Shown here in pieces: positions 57,882 through 64,000 of a stretch of 64,000 bases of DNA (the stretch's first letter is position 1; every line of letters begins with the position of its first letter). Location: NCBI RefSeq assembly GCF_030294985.1, contig NZ_AP024718.1, forward strand, positions 1,317,001-1,381,000, in the 5' to 3' direction. The DNA is from Methylomarinovum tepidoasis. Lineage in GTDB: Bacteria; Pseudomonadota; Gammaproteobacteria; Methylococcales; Methylothermaceae. The notes beneath the pieces are model-generated. The model saw only the letters and a list, made by a program, of their open reading frames with translations, did not search any database and was not told where the DNA came from. The translations under genes were made by a program, and so were the position numbers.

Positions 57882-59636
57882 CGGCCAGATTTTCGGCACC
57901 AGCCACAGCCCCATCAGCCCGACCACGAGCGTCAGGCCGCCGCCGAAGCGCAGATAGTCGCGGAAGCGGTAGCCGCCGGGACCGTAGACCATCAGATTGG
58001 TCTGGTAGCCGATGGGAGTGGCGAAGCTGCTGGAGGCGGCCAGCATCAGCACCACCAGATAGGGCAGGGGATTGAGCCGAAAGTGTTCCACCACCGCCAT
58101 CAGGATCGGGAACACCAGCACCGCCGCGGCGTTGTTGCTGATCAGCGAGGTCAGCAGCGTCACCAACCCGTAGGTCAGCGCCAGCAGCACATAAGGGTCG
58201 TCGCTGAGCCGCAACAGGTTGGCGGCGAGAAAGCTGCTGGCGCCGCTGGTTTCCAGGGCGCTGCCCAGGCCGAAGGCGGTGGCGATGGTCAGCAGCACCG
58301 AGGTATCGACGTTGCGCCGGGCCTTGGCGAAGGTGCAGCAGCCGGTGACCAGCATGGCCGCCGCCCCGGCCAGGGCCGCCTTGAAGAGATCCAGGATGCC
58401 GCTGGCGGCCAGCGCCACCACGGCGGCGAGGATCGACCAGGCCAGCCAAGCTTTCTCGTGCAGGGGCCGGGCAGGGCCGTCCACTTCGCTGACCAGCAGG
58501 AAATCGCGGGCGTGGCGGTACTGTTCCACGAAGCTGGGGCGGGTTTCCAGCAGCAGGGTGTCGGCCGGCTGCAGGCGAATCCGTCCCAGGTTGCCTTCCA
58601 CCCGTTTGCCCTCGCGGCACACCGCCAGCACCGCGGCGCCATACAGGGTGCGGAAGCGGCCGTCGCGGATGGTCTGGCCCACCAGGGCGCAATCGGGAGA
58701 CACCACCACCTCGACGATGCAGCGGTCCGGATGCTCTGCGAGGCCGAAGCGGCTGTGGGTGGAGGGACGCAGTCCCTTGATCTGCTGCAGATCGAGGGCG
58801 GCGTGGGTGCTGCCGGCGAACACCAGGCGGTCACCGCCCCGCAGCCGTTCGCCGGGTCCGACCGCCGCCAAGAGGGCCCCGTCGCGTTCGATTTCCACCA
58901 GATAGACATCGCCCAGATGACGCAGGCCGGCGGCTTCGATGGTCTTTCCCACCAGCGGGCCTGCGGGATCGACCTCCATCTCGATGGTGTATTCCTTGGG
59001 ATCGGCGAACAGCCTGGCGCCGTTGCGGTCGGGAAGCAGCCAGCGGGCGGCCACCAGCAGGTAGGCGATGCCGGCAAGGCCCACCGGCACGCCGATCCAG
59101 GCCAGATCGAACAGCCCTAGCGCCAGTTCCGGGTGGCGCCGGGTCAGCAGGCCGTTGACCACCAGATTGGTGCTGGTGCCGATCAGGGTGCAGGTGCCGC
59201 CGAGCATGGCGGCATAGCTCAGGGGCAGCAGCAGCCGGGCCACCGGCAGCTTGAAGCGCCGGGCCCAGGTGAGGACCGCGGGAATGAAGGTGGCCACCAC
59301 CGGGGTGTTGTTGAGGAAAGCGCTCAGCATCCATACCGGCAGCACCACCCGCAGCAGGGCGCCGGCCGGATGACGCGGCCGGCCGAGCAGATGACGGACG
59401 ATGGTTTCCACCCCGCCGGTTTCGCGGATGCCCGCCACCAGCACGTACATCAGGGCCACGGTGGCCACGCTCGGCTGGCTCAGTCCCGCCAGGGCGATGG
59501 GAACGTCGATGACTCCGGCCAGCAGCAACAGGGTCAGGCCGCCGCTGAGAACCAGTTCCGGCGCCCAGCGGCCCCAAGCCAGCAGCAGAATGCACAACCC
59601 TGTGACCGCCAGGGCCAGCCAGGCGGAAAGCGGCAT
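57873..59636 (-). CDS. SLC13/DASS-type anion permease with two RCK-C (TrkA-C) domains
   Basis: A 587-residue membrane protein. About eleven hydrophobic segments are split by a soluble middle of about 200 residues (206-400) containing two TrkA-C-like units ([20 protein letters not shown] and [20 protein letters not shown]). The hairpin motifs [15 protein letters not shown] and [14 protein letters not shown] are typical of the ion-transporter/DASS fold. Such proteins move sulfate, carboxylates or phosphate with Na+; the ligand is unknown. The start [13 protein letters not shown] at 59636 avoids the upstream overlap with glgA. Confidence 0.87.
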   Translation of the reverse strand: MPLSAWLALAVTGLCILLLAWGRWAPELVLSGGLTLLLLAGVIDVPIALAGLSQPSVATVALMYVLVAGIRETGGVETIVRHLLGRPRHPAGALLRVVLPVWMLSAFLNNTPVVATFIPAVLTWARRFKLPVARLLLPLSYAAMLGGTCTLIGTSTNLVVNGLLTRRHPELALGLFDLAWIGVPVGLAGIAYLLVAARWLLPDRNGARLFADPKEYTIEMEVDPAGPLVGKTIEAAGLRHLGDVYLVEIERDGALLAAVGPGERLRGGDRLVFAGSTHAALDLQQIKGLRPSTHSRFGLAEHPDRCIVEVVVSPDCALVGQTIRDGRFRTLYGAAVLAVCREGKRVEGNLGRIRLQPADTLLLETRPSFVEQYRHARDFLLVSEVDGPARPLHEKAWLAWSILAAVVALAASGILDLFKAALAGAAAMLVTGCCTFAKARRNVDTSVLLTIATAFGLGSALETSGASSFLAANLLRLSDDPYVLLALTYGLVTLLTSLISNNAAAVLVFPILMAVVEHFRLNPLPYLVVLMLAASSSFATPIGYQTNLMVYGPGGYRFRDYLRFGGGLTLVVGLMGLWLVPKIWPLH

Positions 59637-59638
59637 CG

Positions 59639-61087
59639 TCAGGTACGATCGCGGTCGCTCATGGCCTGCAAGTATAGCCGGCAGTAGGCTTCTGCGCTGC
59701 GGTGCCAGGAGAAATCCCGGGCCATGGCGTTGCGCTGCAGCCGCCGCCACACTTCCGGTTGCCCATAGAGCAGCCAGCCGCGCTTGACCGCTTCCTCCAG
59801 GGCACCGGTCTCGGGGTGATCGAAACTGAGGCCCGTGGCCTCCCCGAGCCGGCTGGGAAGGGCGTCGGTGACGGTATCGGCCAGCCCTCCGGTGCGGTGG
59901 ACGATGGGAAGCGTGCCGTAGCGCTGGCTGTACATCTGGTTGAGCCCGCAGGGCTCGAAGCGCGATGGCATCAGGAACAGATCGGCGCCGGCCTCGATCC
60001 GGTGCGACAGGGCCTCATCGTAGCCGATGTGGACGGCGACCTGCTGCGGCTGGCGCCGGGACCAGTACAGCAGGCTGTGTTCGTAATCGCTGTCGCCGGA
60101 ACCGAGGAACACGAACTGCAGGGGGTGTTGCAGCAGTCCCGGCAGGGCCTTGAGGATGAGATCGACGCCTTTCTGGGACACCAGCCGGCCGATGAAGGCG
60201 ATCAGAGGGACGATGGCTTCCTGGGGCAACCCGAAGTGGGCCTGCAGGGCCTGCTTGTTGGCCTGTTTGGCCTCCAGGTGGTCGCTGTCGTAGTTCGCGG
60301 CGATCAGGGGGTCGGTGGCCGGATTCCACTTGTCGGTGTCGATGCCGTTGAGGATGCCGCTGAGGCGCCCGGCCCGGGCCCTGAGCACCCCTTCCAGGCC
60401 GCAGCCGAAACGCGGGGTCTGGATTTCCCGGGCATAGGTGGGGCTGACGGTGTTGACCCGGTCGGCATAGACGATCCCGCCCTTGATGAACGACAGCTGG
60501 TGGTGGAATTCCAGCCCTTCCGGATGCCACAGCACCTTGGGAAGCTGCAGTTTTTCCACCGACTCGGCCGGGAACACCCCCTGATAGGCCAGATTGTGGA
60601 TGGTGAACACCGAGGCCGGCCGCTGCGGCTCCAGCGACAATAATGCCGGGATCAGGCCAGTCTGCCAGTCGTTGCAGTGGACCACGTCCGGGCGCCAGTC
60701 GATTCCGGCGCGGCCGCAGGCGAGCGCGAGCCCGGCCCGGCACAGGGCGCCGAAACGGACGTCGTTGTCGGGCCAGGGTTCTCCCTCCGGGGTCAGGTAG
60801 GGATTGCCGGGGCGGTCGAACCAACTTGGAGCGTCGAGGAGCCAGACGGGGGTCTCGCTGCCGGGGACGGTGTCGGCGAGCAGGCGCACCGGCTGGCCGA
60901 GGACGGTCAGTTCCGCCACCGGCCGGGCTTCGGGCAGTTTCTCCTTGACCGACTGGTAGCCGGGCAGCAGGACGCGCACGTCCTTGCCTAGTTCGGTCAG
61001 GGCCTTGGGCAGGCTGCCGGCCACGTCCGCAAGCCCCCCGGTCTTGATCAGGGGATACAGTTCACTGGCGACGAAAAGGATTTTCAC
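59639..61087 (-). CDS. glgA: Glycogen synthase (ADP-glucose)
   Basis: A 482-residue GT5 enzyme. KTGGLADVAGSLPKALTELG near the N-terminus binds ADP-glucose, DVVHCNDWQTGLIPALL and YADRVNTVSPTYAREIQTP follow, and FEPCGLNQMYSQRYGTLPIV is the C-terminal catalytic loop. It extends alpha-1,4-glucan chains from ADP-glucose. It lies 7 bp after glgB on the same strand. Confidence 0.96.
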   Translation of the reverse strand: MKILFVASELYPLIKTGGLADVAGSLPKALTELGKDVRVLLPGYQSVKEKLPEARPVAELTVLGQPVRLLADTVPGSETPVWLLDAPSWFDRPGNPYLTPEGEPWPDNDVRFGALCRAGLALACGRAGIDWRPDVVHCNDWQTGLIPALLSLEPQRPASVFTIHNLAYQGVFPAESVEKLQLPKVLWHPEGLEFHHQLSFIKGGIVYADRVNTVSPTYAREIQTPRFGCGLEGVLRARAGRLSGILNGIDTDKWNPATDPLIAANYDSDHLEAKQANKQALQAHFGLPQEAIVPLIAFIGRLVSQKGVDLILKALPGLLQHPLQFVFLGSGDSDYEHSLLYWSRRQPQQVAVHIGYDEALSHRIEAGADLFLMPSRFEPCGLNQMYSQRYGTLPIVHRTGGLADTVTDALPSRLGEATGLSFDHPETGALEEAVKRGWLLYGQPEVWRRLQRNAMARDFSWHRSAEAYCRLYLQAMSDRDRT

Positions 61088-61094
61088 AGGCGTC

Positions 61095-63284
61095 TTACTT
61101 TTCCGGTTGACGACACAGGACGATGCCGGCCAGGGGCGGCAGGGTCAGGCTGATGGAGTAGGGGCGGCCCATCCAGGGGATTTCCTCGGCCTCCACCCAA
61201 CCGTTGCCGACGTTGCTGCCGCCGTAATAGCTCGAATCGGAATTGAAGATTTCCTGGTAGGTGCCGGCCTCGGGCACGCCGAGGCGGTAGTCGTAGCGGG
61301 GCACCGGGGTGAAATTGAGGGCGACGAGCAGGAAATCGTCGTCGCTCTTGCGCAGATAGGAGAGGGTGGACTGGGCCGAGTCGTGGCAGTCGATCCACTC
61401 GAAACCCTGGGATTCGAAGTCGTAGCGATGCAGTTCCGGATGGCTGCGGTAGAGGCGGTTGAGGTCCGCCAGCAGGCTCTGGATCCCCTTGTGCAACGGA
61501 TACTGGAGCAGGTGCCACTCCAGTTCGGTGTCGAAGTTCCACTCCGCCGGCTGGGCCAGTTCGTTGCCCATGAACAGCAGTTTCTTGCCCGGATAGGTGA
61601 GCATGTAGGTGTAGAGCAGGCGCAGATTGGCGAAGCGCTGCCATTCGTCCCCCGGCATCTTGCCCAGCATGGAGCCTTTGCCGTGAACCACCTCGTCGTG
61701 GGAGAAGGGGAGGACGAAATTTTCGGTGAAGGCGTACAGCAGTCCGAAGGTGAGCTGGTCGTGGTGGTACTTGCGATAGATCGGGTCCTGCTGGAAATAG
61801 GCCAGGGTGTCGTGCATCCAGCCCATGTTCCACTTCATCGCGAAGCCGAGGCCGCCGACCCAGGGCGGCCGGGTCACCTGGGGCCAGGCGGTGGATTCCT
61901 CGGCGATCACCACGCTGCCGGGATGCTGTTCCTGGGTGACCGAATTGAGCTCGCGCAGGAAGGCGATGGCTTCCAGGTTTTCGTTGCCGCCATACTGGTT
62001 GGGGACCCAGTCGCCCGGTTCGCGGGAATAGTCCAGGTACAGCATGGAGGCGACCGCATCGACCCGCAGGCCGTCGATGTGGAATTCCTCCAGCCAGTAC
62101 ATGGCGCTGCCGAGGAGGAAGTTGCGCACCTCGTTGCGGCCGTAGTCGTAGATCAGGGTGCCCCAGTCGCGGTGCTCGCCGCGGCGGGGATCGGCGTGCT
62201 CGTACAGGGGTTCGCCGTCGAACCAGGCCAGGGCCCAGGCGTCCTTGGGGAAGTGGGCCGGCACCCAGTCGAGAATCACGCCGATGCCGTTCTGGTGGCA
62301 GTGGTCCACGAACCAGCGGAAGTCGTCCGGTTTGCCGAAGCGGCTGGTGGGGGCGTAGTAGCCGGTGGTCTGGTAGCCCCAGGAGGCGTCCAGGGGGTGT
62401 TCGGTGATCGGCAGCAGCTCGATGTGGGTGAAACCCTGTTCCTTGACGTAGGGCACCAGCTGACGGGCCAGCTCCCGATAGTCCAGGAAGCCGCCGTCCT
62501 CGGCCCGGCGCCACGAGCCCAGATGCACCTCGTAGATGGACATCGGCGTGTGTTGCCAGTCCCACTGGCGGCGTTTTTGCAGCCAGTCCCGGTCGCCCCA
62601 CGGGTAGCCGCCTTCCTCGACCACGATGGCGGCGGTCTTGGGGCGCAGTTCGAAGAAGCGGCCGTAGGGGTCGGTCTTGACGAACACGTTGCCGGTGCGG
62701 CGGTTGCGGATCTCGAATTTGTACAGCTCGCCCGCCCCGATGCCGGGAATGAAGATTTCCCACACCCCGGCGTCGTAACGGCAGCGCATGGGATGGCGGC
62801 GGCCGTCCCAGGCGTTGAAGTCGCCGACCACGCTGACCCGCTCGGCGTTGGGGGCCCAGACCGCGAACAGGGTGCCGTCGATGCCGTCCACGGTGCGTCG
62901 TTGGGCGCCGAGCACCCGGTAGATGTGCCAGTGCTTGCCGGTACCGAACAGGTACAGGTCGAAGTCCGGGATCTGCGGCATGAAGGTATAGGGATCGACG
63001 TAGCGGTGGGTGTTGCCGGCTTTGTCGTTCCAGATCACGGTGTAATGCAGGGGGAGGTCCCAGTCGCCCACTTCGGCCTGAAACAGGTCGGTGCCTTCGA
63101 TCCGCTGCAGTTCCGGGCCGTTCTCGATGCGGACGCTCTGGGCCCCGGGCAGGAACACGCGGACGATGTCGCGGCCCTGTTCGTGGTGGCGTCCGAGGAC
63201 CGAGAACGGATCGTGATGGCGTGCCTGGACGATCAGTTCCAGAGCGGGCGGCAATGGTTCGGCAGGCGAAAGGGTTGTGTTCAC
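61095..63284 (-). CDS. glgB: 1,4-alpha-glucan branching enzyme
   Basis: A 729-residue GH13 enzyme with an N-terminal CBM48 ([22 protein letters not shown]), then catalytic motifs [28 protein letters not shown] (nucleophile Asp), [10 protein letters not shown] (acid Glu) and [15 protein letters not shown]. It makes alpha-1,6 branches in glycogen. It is the first gene of glgB-glgA and is divergent from glgC across 88 bp that must carry promoters for both. Confidence 0.97.
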   Translation of the reverse strand: MNTTLSPAEPLPPALELIVQARHHDPFSVLGRHHEQGRDIVRVFLPGAQSVRIENGPELQRIEGTDLFQAEVGDWDLPLHYTVIWNDKAGNTHRYVDPYTFMPQIPDFDLYLFGTGKHWHIYRVLGAQRRTVDGIDGTLFAVWAPNAERVSVVGDFNAWDGRRHPMRCRYDAGVWEIFIPGIGAGELYKFEIRNRRTGNVFVKTDPYGRFFELRPKTAAIVVEEGGYPWGDRDWLQKRRQWDWQHTPMSIYEVHLGSWRRAEDGGFLDYRELARQLVPYVKEQGFTHIELLPITEHPLDASWGYQTTGYYAPTSRFGKPDDFRWFVDHCHQNGIGVILDWVPAHFPKDAWALAWFDGEPLYEHADPRRGEHRDWGTLIYDYGRNEVRNFLLGSAMYWLEEFHIDGLRVDAVASMLYLDYSREPGDWVPNQYGGNENLEAIAFLRELNSVTQEQHPGSVVIAEESTAWPQVTRPPWVGGLGFAMKWNMGWMHDTLAYFQQDPIYRKYHHDQLTFGLLYAFTENFVLPFSHDEVVHGKGSMLGKMPGDEWQRFANLRLLYTYMLTYPGKKLLFMGNELAQPAEWNFDTELEWHLLQYPLHKGIQSLLADLNRLYRSHPELHRYDFESQGFEWIDCHDSAQSTLSYLRKSDDDFLLVALNFTPVPRYDYRLGVPEAGTYQEIFNSDSSYYGGSNVGNGWVEAEEIPWMGRPYSISLTLPPLAGIVLCRQPEK

Positions 63285-63372
63285 TTTGGCGCTTCTCTGA
63301 TAATGGATTGGACGTTTTTATTCTTGTGTGCGAAAAATAGTAACAAATTCTGCCTGGCCAGGGAGATCCAGT

Positions 63373-64000
63373 ATGTCCGCAAACCGTTTCGTCAGCCGCC
63401 TGACCCGTCAAACCGTCGCCATGGTCCTCGCCGGAGGCCGGGGAACCCGCCTGCGCAAGCTCACCGAATGGCGCGCCAAGCCGGCGGTGCACTTCGGCGG
63501 CAAGTACCGTATCATCGACTTCACCCTCTCCAATTGCCTCAATTCCGGCATCCGCCGCATCGGCGTGCTGACCCAGTACAAGGCCGACTCCCTGATCCGC
63601 CACATCCAGAAAGGTTGGGGGTTCCTGCGCGGCGAGCTGGGCGAGTTCATCGACATCCTGCCGGCTCAGCAGCGCCTCCACGACGAGTGGTACAAGGGCA
63701 CCGCCGACGCCATTTACCAGAATCTCGACATCGTCCGCAACTACGGCCCCGAATACGTGCTGGTGCTGGCCGGCGACCACGTGTACAAGATGGACTACGG
63801 CGCCATGCTGGCCTACCACGTGGAAAACGACGCTGATCTCACCATCGCCTGCATCGAGGTGCCGGTCAAGGACGCCAGCGCTTTCGGGGTGATGCAGGTG
63901 GACGAGAACAGCCGCATCGTCGATTTCATCGAAAAACCCGAATCTCCTCCCTGCATTCCCGGCCGGCCCGACATGGCCCTGGCCTCCATGGGGATCTACA
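63373..64000 (+). CDS. glgC: Glucose-1-phosphate adenylyltransferase, N-terminal part (3' end outside window)
   Basis: The first 209 codons are present. [20 protein letters not shown] is the nucleotide-binding loop, [20 protein letters not shown] follows, and [15 protein letters not shown] holds the metal Asp; FIEKPE is the Glc-1-P side. It makes ADP-glucose for GlgA, the regulated step of glycogen synthesis. The ATG at 63373 follows GGGAGATC. The three glg genes form one divergent cluster. Confidence 0.96.
   Translation, partial: MSANRFVSRLTRQTVAMVLAGGRGTRLRKLTEWRAKPAVHFGGKYRIIDFTLSNCLNSGIRRIGVLTQYKADSLIRHIQKGWGFLRGELGEFIDILPAQQRLHDEWYKGTADAIYQNLDIVRNYGPEYVLVLAGDHVYKMDYGAMLAYHVENDADLTIACIEVPVKDASAFGVMQVDENSRIVDFIEKPESPPCIPGRPDMALASMGIY

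Noticed and set aside
61084-63836. Very long open frames on both strands over glgB and glgC
   Set aside because: They are shadows of glgB, glgA and glgC with no domain pattern of their own.

Overview
The window is 64 kb of GC-rich chromosome, most likely from a methylotrophic or methanotrophic gammaproteobacterium (Methylococcales-like). The lineage call rests on a formaldehyde-activating enzyme gene (fae, 55156-55707) in an otherwise gammaproteobacterial gene set: recCBD, lptFG, rhomboid, sucAB and glgABC. Species and growth temperature cannot be read from the sequence.

Layout. 1-16.6 kb is housekeeping: the folP 3' end, an IS481-family element, phhB, cysS, gltX, small envelope genes, sucAB, lptFG, a phosphoesterase, a nucleotidyltransferase-like protein, a sulfotransferase and an Asp/Asn beta-hydroxylase. 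16.7-37.7 kb is an accessory island built around a type III-A CRISPR-Cas system. 37.7-46.8 kb is recD-recB-recC plus an unknown SLOG-like gene. 46.9-64 kb is an IS5 relic, then metabolic and repair genes (ELM1-like, HAD, flavin reductase, MutS-like ATPase, pcm, lipase, NAD-IDH, fae, guanine deaminase, SLC13 permease) and the glgA-glgB / glgC cluster.

The CRISPR island is arranged as an outward-facing inverted pair. Two arrays with the same 36-nt repeat and nearly identical 88-bp leaders (3 mismatches) lie at 16.9-18.3 kb (minus) and 35.7-36.0 kb (plus), with all cas genes between them. The leftward interference operon is cas10/csm1, csm2, a HEARO/IscB-type omega RNA without its nuclease, csm3, a DUF2281-like/PIN toxin-antitoxin pair, csm4 (one-base frameshift) and csm5. 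A divergent Uma2-type nuclease gene and a CARF-HEPN ribonuclease (Csx2/Csx1 type) follow. Cas10 keeps both its HD and GGDD motifs, so cyclic oligoadenylate signalling is expected. Candidate responders are the CARF-HEPN RNase, a NE0113-type CARF protein with a winged-helix-like C-terminus, and a small membrane-anchored SAVED-like protein. Csx16 is a probable signal regulator.

The rightward operon runs with many ATGA/GTGA overlaps: dual-OB protein, two DUF488 proteins, TM-SAVED, a Cas2-like protein, cas6, cas1, a Cas1-like protein lacking the catalytic residues, and cas2. Mobile DNA has attacked the locus repeatedly: a second copy of the same 1116-bp IS481 element sits inside a spacer of array 1, a frameshifted tnpB lies beyond array 2, and a TnpB 3'-end (omega-RNA-like) relic lies beyond array 1.
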